The notes beneath the pieces were generated by a model. That model was not told the DNA's origin, searched no databases, and saw nothing but the letters and a program-made list of their open reading frames with translations. From positions 42,585 through 106,584 of the forward strand of contig JAWODN010000076.1 of assembly GCA_046483285.1 (NCBI GenBank): a DNA stretch of 64,000 nucleotides. Reading direction: 5' to 3'. The DNA is from CAYRTV01 sp046483285. GTDB lineage: Bacteria; Acidobacteriota; Aminicenantia; Aminicenantales; Aminicenantaceae. Position numbers and translations under genes: made by a program. Each line of letters opens with the position of its first letter. Positions within the stretch are counted from its first letter, which is position 1. Positions 50,247-59,146 of this stretch are shown one piece after another.

Positions 50247-52202
50247 ATGATCATGATCCAGAAAAAAGGAAGCGGGGCGGCGGCCTTCTTGGCCGCCGCC
50301 GCTGTGCTTTTTTTTACGGCCGGGTGCGGAAAGAAAGAGCCGGAACCGGCTGTTTACCGGTTGATTGATCATTTGGGTTCCGGTGACATAAGGTCATCTC
50401 CTTTCCCTCTGGATATGAAGCCGGAGGAAAACGCAGCATTTCCGGAAAATTCCAGCCCTCTTTTGGACCTGGGGACAGGAGACAACTCCAGTGGTTTGAA
50501 AAGGAAGTTGAAATTGGGAGGAAAGGAGATCAATGCTTTGCTTTCTTCTCCCGGCAGTGAATATGAATTTTCCCCGGCGATGAATAATTGGGTTTATATG
50601 GATTTCGGAATCGGCATAAAGAGAAAACCGGGAGAACAAGCCATTTCCGGAAAATCCGCAGGGGTCATTTTTCAAATCATATTGGAGCGGGACGGCCGCC
50701 GGAAAACAGTATTCCAGGAATATATGGATGTTCCCCCGGGTGAAGACCATTTGATTTCTTTGAAAAGACTGGAGTTCCCTTATGACTTAAGCTCCACCCG
50801 TCTCATCCTTTCCACGCGGGGAGAAGACGATGTTTTTTCCTTTTGGTACAATCCGGTTCTGTATGGTCAAAAGAGCAGCAGCCGCAGGATCATTCTTATT
50901 TCCATTGATACGCTCCGCGCGGACCATCTTCACTGTTATGGTTACCAGCGCGAAACCAGCCCCAACATTGACGGGCTGGCCGGAGAGGGGGTCTTGTTCG
51001 AAAACACGCTGGCTCCGTCTCCCTGGACGCTTCCTTCTCATGTTTCGCTTTTGACTTCGCTTTTCGGGGCCCATCACCAAGTGTACCGGGAAGACGAGCG
51101 GATGGATCCGGCCTTGATCACCCTGGCGGATGTTTTACACAGCCGGGGATTTCTCTGTTCGGCTTTCACCGGCGGAGGATTTCTCAGTTCGGTTTATGGT
51201 TTTTCCAAAGGCTTCGCCAGCTACCAGGAAGGGGCGGGCGGAGTTTTTCACCAGGATTCTGCGGAAAGGGTGTTCTCCGCTGTTTCTGAATGGCTGGACT
51301 GGAACCGGGAAAAAGATTTTTTCCTTTTCATCCATACTTACCAGCCGCACAGCCCATATGCCTGCCCGCCGCCTTATAAGACTATGTTCCTGAAGGAAGA
51401 TGCCCGGTTCGGACATGTCGATTTATTGGGTCATTTGGGCGGCCGTTCGGAGATCTTCCAGCCCCTTCCGGATGCGGAGCGGCGCAACATCATTTCATTG
51501 TACGACGCGGAAATCCGCTACACGGATGAACGCCTCATAGGCCCTCTGCTCGAGAAACTTAAACAGATGGATATTTATGAGGAAACCTTGATTGTTTTCA
51601 CCAGCGATCATGGCGAAGAATTTTTTGATCACGGCGGCTGGGGCCACGGGCAAAGCATGTATAATGAATCCCTTCATGTGCCTTTGATTATTAAGTTTCC
51701 CCACTCCCGCCACCAGGGTGTGAGGGTGCCGGATTGGGTTTCCTTGGTGGATATCATGCCCACGGTTTTGAAAGAAGCCGGCATCGAATATCCCGAGCAA
51801 AAAAGGGACGGTGTCAGCCTGCAGACTTACCTGGAAGACCGCAGGTCTTTTTCCCGCCGCATCGTGGCGGATGTCGGGGCCGACGTTCTGGGATTTCATC
51901 TTCCCCGAAAGATCACTGTTATTCAGGATACCGATAAAGTTTTATTCCGGGAGCGGATGGAGGAGCAAAACCTGGAGTTTTTTTCTGTTCCTCCGCCGTA
52001 TCTCAGTCTGGTTGAGATGTACCGCCTCCCGGAAGACCCTGGAGAAAGGGTGAATATCGCAGACCAGCATCCCACTCGGGTCAACGAAATCATCCGGCAG
52101 GTGAATGACATGTACCGGAGCGCTTCCAAACGCCGGACGGGAAAGGCGGAGGTGGATCAGCGGGTCAAAGAGCAGTTGAGAGCCCTGGGATATATTCGAT
52201 AA
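50247..52202 (+). CDS. Lipoprotein of the sulfatase/phosphotransferase (alkaline phosphatase) superfamily
   Basis: A 651-residue protein with a lipoprotein leader (AAAVLFFTAGCGKK; lipobox Cys at about residue 27). After an accessory region of about 200 residues comes the sulfatase domain: IILISIDTLRADHLHCYGY with metal-binding Asp, the nucleophile block SPWTLPSHVSLLTSLFG, HTYQPHSPY and FTSDHGEEFFDHGGWGHGQS. The formylglycine motif CxPxR is missing; the nucleophile position is Thr in WTLPSH, as in phosphoethanolamine-type transferases and many uncharacterised members. It may modify surface glycans or lipids. It starts the glycan gene block. Confidence 0.9.
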   Translation: MIMIQKKGSGAAAFLAAAAVLFFTAGCGKKEPEPAVYRLIDHLGSGDIRSSPFPLDMKPEENAAFPENSSPLLDLGTGDNSSGLKRKLKLGGKEINALLSSPGSEYEFSPAMNNWVYMDFGIGIKRKPGEQAISGKSAGVIFQIILERDGRRKTVFQEYMDVPPGEDHLISLKRLEFPYDLSSTRLILSTRGEDDVFSFWYNPVLYGQKSSSRRIILISIDTLRADHLHCYGYQRETSPNIDGLAGEGVLFENTLAPSPWTLPSHVSLLTSLFGAHHQVYREDERMDPALITLADVLHSRGFLCSAFTGGGFLSSVYGFSKGFASYQEGAGGVFHQDSAERVFSAVSEWLDWNREKDFFLFIHTYQPHSPYACPPPYKTMFLKEDARFGHVDLLGHLGGRSEIFQPLPDAERRNIISLYDAEIRYTDERLIGPLLEKLKQMDIYEETLIVFTSDHGEEFFDHGGWGHGQSMYNESLHVPLIIKFPHSRHQGVRVPDWVSLVDIMPTVLKEAGIEYPEQKRDGVSLQTYLEDRRSFSRRIVADVGADVLGFHLPRKITVIQDTDKVLFRERMEEQNLEFFSVPPPYLSLVEMYRLPEDPGERVNIADQHPTRVNEIIRQVNDMYRSASKRRTGKAEVDQRVKEQLRALGYIR

Positions 52203-52224
52203 AAAAACGCCAAGAGGTGCGGTC

Positions 52225-52440
52225 ATGAGCAAACCCTTTTTAGAAATCGCCGGTCTGGATAAAAAAGAACAGGACCAGCTTCTCAAGGATATCGAGGCCA
52301 AGCTGGAGGAGAAGAAAAAAGCGGGGCTTTTCACCGAAAGGGAAGTCAAAGAGATTGAAAATATGGAGATCAAACCTCTGCCGGACATCCAGGATGTTCA
52401 AAGTGTTTATGAAGATCTTATAGGCAGGGAGAAAAAATAA
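52225..52440 (+). CDS. Small unknown protein, 71 residues
   Basis: AGAGG seven bases before the ATG and tight spacing with neighbours (22 bp after the sulfatase-like gene, 20 bp before the next) support a real gene. It is a highly charged, mostly helical protein (KKEQDQLLKDIEAKLEEKKK, FTEREVKEIENMEI). No family is recognised. It may be a partner of the adjacent coiled-coil protein in the glycan cluster. Confidence 0.7.
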   Translation: MSKPFLEIAGLDKKEQDQLLKDIEAKLEEKKKAGLFTEREVKEIENMEIKPLPDIQDVQSVYEDLIGREKK

Positions 52441-52460
52441 GCCTGGAAAAGGAGTTTATT

Positions 52461-53135
52461 ATGACGGGCCGGAGCAATGACCACAAGGATGTCCAGGATG
52501 ATTACCGTATCGATTATGAAAATATCGATGTTGATGATATCATGCGGCAAATCAGGGCCGCCGCCGGTTCCGGGGGGGGAGAAGAAAAGAAGTCTGCGGC
52601 TGCAGGTGAACCGGAAGAGGTTTCTGCGCCGCCGCTGAATGACATGGCAGCTCTTCCCGGTCAAGAGGAAGATCCGGGGCCTCCGCCGCCAGGCCGTTTG
52701 CAATCTGTTCTGCTTAAAATCCTGCGCCCATTCGGGCCCTTGATTAAACTGATGATTTTGCCGGTTCACCGGCAGGTGGTGGAAGCCCTATACCATATCG
52801 ACAGAACCAACCGCCGGATAGACCGGTTCGACCAAAATGTTTCCCGGGAATTGCTTAAAATCAGCGGGGCTGTGACCCAGCTTGATAAAAGAGTGGACCG
52901 GTTTGAGCAGAATCTGGATAAAACTTTCCGGGAATTGGGGCGCTTATTTGCTGAAACGGATAGGATAAAAGAATACACCAAGCTGATCCACGCTTTGGAA
53001 CATAACCTGGTGGTCGAATTGACCAAGTTGAAGATCGAGGCGGATAGCTTGAAAGTCCAGACCCGCATTGTTGAAAAGGATTTCGCGCTTTTGAAAAAAA
53101 GAGAACGTGTGCTGGAGAACAAGGTTTTTGAATGA
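52461..53135 (+). CDS. Coiled-coil accessory protein of the glycan cluster
   Basis: A 224-residue protein. The start IDYENIDVDDIMRQIRAA resembles the short IDVxxIMxxIR motif seen at the N-termini of several polysaccharide-cluster proteins. A Gly/Pro/Glu linker follows, then a helical region (KILRPFGPLIKLMILPVHR) and a long coiled coil from about 100 to the end. AAAAGGAG precedes the ATG, and ATGA joins it to the glycosyltransferase. No enzyme motif is seen; a scaffold for glycosyltransferases is an inference. Confidence 0.75.
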   Translation: MTGRSNDHKDVQDDYRIDYENIDVDDIMRQIRAAAGSGGGEEKKSAAAGEPEEVSAPPLNDMAALPGQEEDPGPPPPGRLQSVLLKILRPFGPLIKLMILPVHRQVVEALYHIDRTNRRIDRFDQNVSRELLKISGAVTQLDKRVDRFEQNLDKTFRELGRLFAETDRIKEYTKLIHALEHNLVVELTKLKIEADSLKVQTRIVEKDFALLKKRERVLENKVFE

Positions 53136-54328
53136 AAGTCGCTTTTGTGGTTCAGCGCTACGGGATGGATATCAACGGGGGCGCTGAACTTCACTGCCGC
53201 TGGGTGGCCGAACACATGTCCCGGCATTGGGATGTGGAAGTTCTGACCACGCAGGCGGTTGATTACATCACTTGGAGAAATGCGTATTCTGAAAGGCATG
53301 AGATTATAAACGGGGTGCCGGTGAGGCGTTTTCCCGTAAAACGGCCCCGGGATCCCCAACGCTTTGGCGCGATCCAGAAATTTATCTTGGAAGAAGAGCA
53401 CAGCCCCCAGGAAGAGCAGAAATGGCTGGAGGAAGAAGGCCCCCTGTCTCCGGAATTGATTGATTATATTCGCGGACACGCGGGCGATTATGCCTACTTC
53501 ATTTTTTTCAGTTACCGTTATTACCATTCTTACCGGGGCATCAATGCGGTGCCGGAGAAGAGCCTTTTGGTTCCCACCGCCGAGCATGATGACATCATAT
53601 ATTTGAGATTATTCAGGGATTTGTTCCGCAAACCGAAAGGTATTATTTATAATTCCTATGAAGAGCGCAGTCTGATTCAAAAGATTTCCGGTAACCATCA
53701 GGTTCCCGGCGAGGTGGTGGGAGTGGGAACCCGGGTTCCCCCGCGGGCTGCGGTGGAACCTTTCAGGCGGAAGCGGCGGATTTCCGGAAAATACCTTCTC
53801 TATTTAGGAAGAATCGACGAAAACAAGGGGTGCGGAGAGCTGTTTGATTATTTTCTCCGCTGCAAAGAAGAGACCGGCACGGATATTCAATTGGTGCTGG
53901 TGGGCCGCAACGTGATGAAGATCCCTTCTCATCCCGATATCATTTACCTGGGATTTTTGCCGGAGGAAGACAAGTGGGCGGCCCTGAACGGTGCCCGCGT
54001 ATTGATGATGCCTTCCCCTTACGAAAGCCTATCCATGGTGACTTTGGAGGCATGGGCTTTGCGAAAACCGGTTTTGGTCAACGGCCGGTGTGACGTGCTG
54101 AAGGGGCAATGCCGGCGGAGCGGCGGGGGGCTGTTTTATGATGACTACAGTGATTTCAAGCGGGCCCTGCATTTGATGCTGACCGACGAACGTTTGCACC
54201 GGAGTCTGGGGGAAAGGGGGCAAAAATATTTCCAAACCCATTACACCTGGGCTGTCATTGAAAAAAAATACTTAACTCTTGTGGATCACATTGAAAAGAC
54301 AGCCGCCATGACTTCATCATGTGCATAA
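53132..54328 (+). CDS. GT4-family glycosyltransferase A
   Basis: A 398-residue GT-B glycosyltransferase. The N-terminal VVQRYGMDINGGAELHCRW carries the donor-side GGAE loop, and the C-terminal domain has YLLYLGRIDENKGCGELFDY and MPSPYESLSMVTLEAW with the EX7E-type glutamates. It is clearly similar to the gene at 57037 (both have FVVQRYG/LVVQRYG and DYITWRN/DYITWKN). The stop codon and last residues (MTSSCA) fall in an R5 repeat copy, so its tail may be repeat-derived. Confidence 0.9.
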   Translation: MKVAFVVQRYGMDINGGAELHCRWVAEHMSRHWDVEVLTTQAVDYITWRNAYSERHEIINGVPVRRFPVKRPRDPQRFGAIQKFILEEEHSPQEEQKWLEEEGPLSPELIDYIRGHAGDYAYFIFFSYRYYHSYRGINAVPEKSLLVPTAEHDDIIYLRLFRDLFRKPKGIIYNSYEERSLIQKISGNHQVPGEVVGVGTRVPPRAAVEPFRRKRRISGKYLLYLGRIDENKGCGELFDYFLRCKEETGTDIQLVLVGRNVMKIPSHPDIIYLGFLPEEDKWAALNGARVLMMPSPYESLSMVTLEAWALRKPVLVNGRCDVLKGQCRRSGGGLFYDDYSDFKRALHLMLTDERLHRSLGERGQKYFQTHYTWAVIEKKYLTLVDHIEKTAAMTSSCA

Positions 54329-54343
54329 CACACCACGAACCAT
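54309..54343 (+). repeat. R5 repeat module, copy c
   Basis: TTCATCATGTGCATAACACA and CCACGAACCATGA match the copies at 38381-38430 and 49917-49968 (inverted). It overlaps the 3' end of the glycosyltransferase A gene. The whole gap 54329-54879 is made of repeats. Confidence 0.65.
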
Positions 54344-54364
54344 GACAATTGGAAGAAGGGCCCC

Positions 54365-54424
54365 GGCACGGCTTCCTTCCCCGTCCTCGCTGCCTGCGGG
54401 CGGGGGGCCCCCTCCAGCCGTGCC
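54365..54424. repeat. GC-rich inverted repeat
   Basis: GGCACGGCT (54365-54373) and AGCCGTGCC (54416-54424) pair exactly; GGGCCCC/GGGGCCC strengthen the stem. It could end transcription of glycosyltransferase A, but no T-run follows. Confidence 0.45.
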
Positions 54425-54570
54425 GCCCCTGGCGCGGATTTTGAATAGGGATTTCAATTGAGCTATGATTAATTTACGGAATGAGGTTAATACGGCTTTA
54501 TGGAATTCAGGTGTGGCTGAAGCGACCTTGAAGATTTAGCCTTCGATCCTGGCCTATTCACGGGCCGGGA
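54414..54570 (+). repeat. R4 repeat module, copy b
   Basis: CCGTGCCGCCCCTGGCGCGG, TTTTGAATAGGGATTTCAAT, GAGCTATGATTAATTTACGG and ATTCAGGTGTGGCTGAAGCG follow the same order as 33302-33475 with many changes. Confidence 0.65.
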
Positions 54571-54636
54571 TTGCCGCAGACGACGACAATTCTTTAATTC
54601 AATGTCGTCCCGAGGAGCGGAGCGACGAGGGATCTC
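54560..54636 (-). repeat. R2 repeat module, copy c (inverted)
   Basis: GGGATTGCCGCAGACGACGA, TTCTTTAATTCAATGTCGTC and GCGACGAGGGATCT read, on the minus strand, as 31300-31372. CTATTCACGGGCC just before it matches the CCGTGAATA that closes copy b. Confidence 0.75.
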
Positions 54637-54741
54637 TGACTGCCTAGTATGGGCGGTGGGTTCCGCTTTCACGAGGCAGAAAGGGATTGCCACGGCTTGC
54701 TGGCGCAAGCCTCGCAATGACAAAGCGGCATGTCGTCCCGA

Positions 54742-54877
54742 AGGGTAAAAAATGGCGATTAAGATGAAATACCGGCAAGGAATAACGTGACGTTTGTGTT
54801 TTTTATAGAAACGATGAATATCGCAGTTAAGAAAAGATCGGCAAAAACATCGCCATTTTCTAAGGTATAGGTCAGGA
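54742..54877 (-). repeat. R1 repeat module, copy c (inverted)
   Basis: AAAATGGCGAT (54749-54759) and ATCGCCATTTT (54849-54859) are exact inverted ends. On the minus strand GGCGATGTTTTTGCCGATC aligns with TGCGATGTTTTTGCAATCC of copy b. The outer end CTAAGGTATAGGTCAGG is the shared terminal motif. It stops three bases before the next gene's ATG. Confidence 0.7.
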
Positions 54878-54879
54878 TT

Positions 54880-55947
54880 ATGGATATACATCAATTCGCC
54901 ACATCATTGACATATGGAGACGCCATTTCCAATGAAATGTTGGAAATTCAAAAGGTTTTACGTGAAAACGCCTTCCGGTCCGAAATTTTTGTCCGTTTTT
55001 TCGATCCCAGGATGGCGTCGCAAGGCCGGGACTACCGGGAATATCCGCGTTTCAGCAGCCCTGAGAATGTGGTCATTTTCCATTTTTCCATCGGGTCTCC
55101 GGTTTCCAAAATGTTCTTTCGGATACCCGACCGGAAGATCATGATTTATCATAATATCACCCCCTATTCCTTTTTTGTCGGCACCCACCGCATTTTGGCC
55201 CGGGAATGCTACAAGGGCCGGTTGGAACTGAGGCTGTTTAAGGAAAAGGTGGACCTGGCTTTAGGGGATTCCGAGTACAACCGCAAGGAACTGGAAGAGG
55301 CCGGTTATCCCCGAACCGGAGTGCTCCCGCTTCTTATCGATTTTGATAAATTCAAAAATCCCGCAGACCCGGTTTTCAGCCGGATATTGGACACAGGAAA
55401 AACCACCCTGTTGTTTGTGGGAAGAGTGATTCCGAATAAAGGTTTTGAGGATGTGATCAAAATATTTTATTTTTATAAGAAATATTTCAATTCCCGGTCT
55501 CAGCTTTACCTGGTGGGAGATTACCGGGGGATGGAACGGTATTACGCGGCGCTTCTGGAATTGACCGGACGGCTGAAGCTTTCCGATGTGCATTTCACCG
55601 GGAGCATCGAATTTTCCGAATTGCTGGCCTGTTTTGAAGCGGCGGATTGTTATCTCAGCATGAGTGAACACGAGGGGTTCGGCGTTCCGCTTTTGGAGGC
55701 GTTTTCCCGGCGTGTGCCTGTGGCCGCCTTTGCCGCGGGGGCGGTGGAGGAAACCATGAACGGCGGGGGAGTGCTTCTCCGTGACAAGGATTTTATCCGA
55801 ACAGCGGCGGCGGTGGACCGGATGGTGGAAGACCGCGAATTAAGAGAAAAGATACTGAACCGTCAAATTCAGGCGCTTCAGAAGTACAAGCTGAAAAACA
55901 CCGGGCGCATTCTGCTCGAGCATGTGAAAAGGACGGCGGCATTATGA
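54880..55947 (+). CDS. GT4-family glycosyltransferase B
   Basis: A 355-residue GT-B enzyme. FVGRVIPNKGFEDVIKIFYF and MSEHEGFGVPLLEAFSRRVP mark the donor-binding domain, with the two conserved glutamates (EHEGFGVPLLE). The N-terminal part has MIYHNITPYSFF. It is a clear paralogue of the next gene. The CAGGATT ribosome-binding stretch lies in the end of an R1 repeat. The substrate is unknown; surface polysaccharide is inferred from the cluster. Confidence 0.9.
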   Translation: MDIHQFATSLTYGDAISNEMLEIQKVLRENAFRSEIFVRFFDPRMASQGRDYREYPRFSSPENVVIFHFSIGSPVSKMFFRIPDRKIMIYHNITPYSFFVGTHRILARECYKGRLELRLFKEKVDLALGDSEYNRKELEEAGYPRTGVLPLLIDFDKFKNPADPVFSRILDTGKTTLLFVGRVIPNKGFEDVIKIFYFYKKYFNSRSQLYLVGDYRGMERYYAALLELTGRLKLSDVHFTGSIEFSELLACFEAADCYLSMSEHEGFGVPLLEAFSRRVPVAAFAAGAVEETMNGGGVLLRDKDFIRTAAAVDRMVEDRELREKILNRQIQALQKYKLKNTGRILLEHVKRTAAL

Positions 55948-57008
55948 GAGTCGACCAGTGGATTCCGGCTTTTCATTGGGGCGATGCCATCGGTGACACC
56001 GCCCGCCACATGAGAGAGTTTTTGCGGAAACAAGGCTTTTCCTCACAGATATATTGCCTGGACCGGGATGAAGAATTGAAATTTGAGTCGGAGCCGCTCA
56101 ACCGTTATCCCGCACCGGGGAGAGAGGATGTCACCATTTATCATTTCGCCCTTCCGTCCTCCATGACCCCGGCTTTTAAAAGGCTGAACAACCGCCGGAT
56201 TCTTCTGTATCATAACATCACACCGGAGAGGTTTTTTTCCGGTTTCAATCAGGAAATGGCGCGGATTTCCCGTTTGGGCCGGGAGGAACTGCGTTCCCTG
56301 GCGCCTTATTCCCATTCCGCTTTGGCCGATTCCGAGTACAACCGGCAGGAGCTTGTGGAAATGGGATACCAAAATACGGATGTGTTTCCCTTGTTTGTGG
56401 ACTTCCGGAAATACAACCGGCCGGCGAACCGGTTTGACATTGATGTCTTTGACGACGGGCGCACCAATATCTTATTCACCGGAAGAATCGCACCCAATAA
56501 AAAAATCGAAGACCTGATTCGGGTTGGGTTTTATTACAAGAAATACATTTCTCCGATGGTCAGACTCATCATCGTCGGCAAGACTCATTCCCTGCCTTCC
56601 TATTACCGTGCCCTTATCCGCATGGCGGATGATTTTTATCTTCAGCCCGACGAGCTGTGTTTCACCGGCCATATCCGGGATGACAGTCTGTATGCGCTGT
56701 ATGAAATTTCAGATGTGTTTTTGTCCATGAGCGAACATGAAGGGTTCGGGCTGCCTTTCATCGAGTGTATGATTTTCGATCTTCCGGTTATCGCTTACAA
56801 CGCAGCGGCCGTTCCGTATACTCTGGGCGGTTCCGGCATATTGATCGATCATAAACGGCCTGATTATGTGGGGGAGCTGGTTCACCGGGTTGCGGCAGAC
56901 CGGAGCCTGCGCCGTGCGGTCATCCGGACACAGCACCGAAGGCTGGAAACCTTCAAAAAAGAAAACCCTGAAGGAAAACTGCTCCGGCATATTTCCTTTT
57001 CAGGATGA
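55944..57008 (+). CDS. GT4-family glycosyltransferase C
   Basis: A 354-residue GT-B enzyme similar along its length to its neighbour at 54880: LLYHNITPERFFSGFN, ADSEYNRQELVEMGY, LFTGRIAPNKKIEDLIRVGF, MSEHEGFGLPFIECMIF. The ATGA overlap with the gene before and a 28-bp gap to the gene after suggest one operon. A local duplication is the simplest origin. Confidence 0.9.
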   Translation: MRVDQWIPAFHWGDAIGDTARHMREFLRKQGFSSQIYCLDRDEELKFESEPLNRYPAPGREDVTIYHFALPSSMTPAFKRLNNRRILLYHNITPERFFSGFNQEMARISRLGREELRSLAPYSHSALADSEYNRQELVEMGYQNTDVFPLFVDFRKYNRPANRFDIDVFDDGRTNILFTGRIAPNKKIEDLIRVGFYYKKYISPMVRLIIVGKTHSLPSYYRALIRMADDFYLQPDELCFTGHIRDDSLYALYEISDVFLSMSEHEGFGLPFIECMIFDLPVIAYNAAAVPYTLGGSGILIDHKRPDYVGELVHRVAADRSLRRAVIRTQHRRLETFKKENPEGKLLRHISFSG

Positions 57009-57036
57009 AAGCCGCCGTCTGAGTACGGGAGGTGAC

Positions 57037-58227
57037 ATGAAAATCGGTTTGGTGGTTCAACGTTACGGAAAGGATGTGATCGGAGGCTCGGAACTTCTCT
57101 GCCGCATGATCGCGGAAGAACTGGTCCGGTCCGGGGATGACTGTACGGTGTTCACCACTACGGCCCGGGATTATATCACCTGGAAAAACGAGTATCCGTC
57201 CGGTGATTTTATTCTCAATGGGGTGGATATCAAGCGGTTTCCGGTGGAACAAGAAAGAGATATCGACTCGTTCAACCGGTATTCCGATTGGATTTTCCAT
57301 CATAACCATACCCGGGACGACGAAATTGAATGGATGGAACGTCAAGGACCGGTCTGCCCGAAACTGATTGAATATTTAGGAGACAATGACAGCGGCTATG
57401 ATCTTTTTATTTTTTTCACCTATTTATATTACACCACTTTCTGGGGTATGCAGAAAGTCAAGAGAAAAAAAATTCTGGTTCCCACGGCCCATGACGAGCC
57501 TCCTTTATACTTGGATATCATGACATCCGTGTTTTCTCTTCCTGAGGGGTATATTTTTAACACATCAGCGGAGAAGCGTTTGGTGGAGAAACATTTTTCC
57601 CTGGAAGGAAAATGCGAGCAAACCGCCGGTGTCGGGGTTGATATTCCCGGGGAAATAAAACCGGAAAGCTTTGCTTTGAGGCATGGATTGGAAAAACCTT
57701 ATATTCTTTATGCCGGGAGAATTGAAAAAGGTAAAGGATGCCAAGAGATGATCGATTGCTTTCTTCAATACAGGAAAAAAAACCCGGGATTGATTCTGGC
57801 CCTTATCGGGAAAAAACTGATGGACCTTCCCGAACACGAAGACATCCGGTATCTGGGGTATGTTTCCCAGGAGGAGAAAAATGCGGCGATGGCCGGAGCT
57901 TTGGCCACCATCCACCCTTCCCGGCTGGAAAGTCTGTGCATGGCGGCCCTTGAATCCCTGGCGGTGCAAACGCCGGTGGTGGTGCAGGGGCATTGCGGGC
58001 TGCTGGTGGACCACTGCCGCGAAAGCCGTGCCGGGCTGTGGTTTTCCAATTGCCGGGAGTTCGGTGAAGGGATCCGGCTTTTAGCGAAGGATGATTCCTT
58101 GCGGAACCGGATGGGGGAAAACGGAAGGAATTATGTGGCTTCGAGGTACTCATGGAACATCATTATGTCCAAGTACCGCCAGATTTTCGAATGCGTGAAA
58201 GTTGACTCCCCTGAAGGATTATGTTAA
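57037..58227 (+). CDS. GT4-family glycosyltransferase D
   Basis: A 396-residue GT-B enzyme, paralogous to the gene at 53132 (LVVQRYGKDVIGGSELLCRM, TTARDYITWKNEYPSG, YILYAGRIEKGKGCQEMID, HPSRLESLCMAALESLA). The ATG is fixed by GGGAGGTGAC directly upstream; the frame extends back to 56866 but that part overlaps gene C out of frame. The acceptor and donor sugars are not known. Confidence 0.9.
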   Translation: MKIGLVVQRYGKDVIGGSELLCRMIAEELVRSGDDCTVFTTTARDYITWKNEYPSGDFILNGVDIKRFPVEQERDIDSFNRYSDWIFHHNHTRDDEIEWMERQGPVCPKLIEYLGDNDSGYDLFIFFTYLYYTTFWGMQKVKRKKILVPTAHDEPPLYLDIMTSVFSLPEGYIFNTSAEKRLVEKHFSLEGKCEQTAGVGVDIPGEIKPESFALRHGLEKPYILYAGRIEKGKGCQEMIDCFLQYRKKNPGLILALIGKKLMDLPEHEDIRYLGYVSQEEKNAAMAGALATIHPSRLESLCMAALESLAVQTPVVVQGHCGLLVDHCRESRAGLWFSNCREFGEGIRLLAKDDSLRNRMGENGRNYVASRYSWNIIMSKYRQIFECVKVDSPEGLC

Positions 58228-58247
58228 GGATTAGAAGTTGATTCATT

Positions 58248-59057
58248 ATGGCGTTTGTCAATTATACCACCAAAAACATCGCAATAAAAATCGTCTATTA
58301 CGGGCCCGGGTTAAGCGGCAAGACGACCAATCTTCGCTATATTTTCGGTAACATGGATCCCTCTTCCCGGGGGGATTTGTTGTGTCTGGAAACCCCGATT
58401 GAGCGCACTATTTTTTTTGATATGCTTCCCATAAAAGCAGGCTTGATAAGCGGCTTCCAGGTTCATTTTCAATTGATGACCGTGCCCGGTCAGGTGTTTT
58501 ACAGCGCGTCGAGAAAAAGTGTTTTGAAAGGTGCCGACGGCCTTGTTTTCGTCGCGGATTCCCAGATTCCGCTTTTAGACGCCAACCTGGAAAATTTCGA
58601 CGGCTTGAGGAACAATCTGCTTGAGTACAATGTCGACCTCAATTTTATTCCGCTGGTTTTCCAGTACAACAAGCGGGATCTGGATAATCTGATCCCTGTG
58701 GAGACGTTCAACAGCCTTTTGAACCCCCTTAAGCTTCCCTTTGTTGAATCATCCGCCGTCAACGGTATCGGGGTTTTTGAAACTCTTCGTGAAATCGCCA
58801 AATTGACCATTCCGGTGGTGAGAGCCAAGGTTTTCGGAAAGGAAGATGAAGAGCCCGAAGCAAAGGAAAAAGAAGAGCGAAAAAAAATATTCCAGGCTGC
58901 CCGCGAAGAAAGAAAAAAAGTGAAAGAGGAGATGAGATTCGCATCTAAGCAGAGTAAAGAGCCGATCCGGTTCACCAAGATAAAATTTAAAAACCGGGGC
59001 GATGTCGACCAGGAACTGGAAAAATTAACCCGTGAGTTTATAAGGGGAAAAAAATAA
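58248..59057 (+). CDS. MglA-family small GTPase with charged C-terminal extension
   Basis: Residues 1-195 are an MglA-type Ras-like GTPase: P-loop GPGLSGKTT (19-27), VPGQVFYSASRKSVLKGADG (switch II and following), QYNKRDLDNL (NKxD motif) and SSAVNGIGVFETL. MglA sets cell polarity and controls motility or envelope machinery, normally with the roadblock protein MglB. Here about 70 residues are added, rich in Glu, Lys and Arg (KEDEEPEAKEKEERKK). No mglB-like gene is adjacent. It may be co-transcribed with the glycosyltransferases 20 bp upstream. Confidence 0.9.
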   Translation: MAFVNYTTKNIAIKIVYYGPGLSGKTTNLRYIFGNMDPSSRGDLLCLETPIERTIFFDMLPIKAGLISGFQVHFQLMTVPGQVFYSASRKSVLKGADGLVFVADSQIPLLDANLENFDGLRNNLLEYNVDLNFIPLVFQYNKRDLDNLIPVETFNSLLNPLKLPFVESSAVNGIGVFETLREIAKLTIPVVRAKVFGKEDEEPEAKEKEERKKIFQAAREERKKVKEEMRFASKQSKEPIRFTKIKFKNRGDVDQELEKLTREFIRGKK

Positions 59058-59146
59058 TCCCATCCTAAAAAGCGCCTCGCCTGGATGATGAACGGGCCGG
59101 GTTCAAGTGATACAAGACCCTCCTTCATTTCGTCTTCTTATACGGG

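Noticed and set aside
54487..54894. 135-codon minus-strand frame between glycosyltransferases A and B
   Set aside because: It runs through R2 and R1 repeats in antisense, and its product has the low-complexity look of repeat translations.
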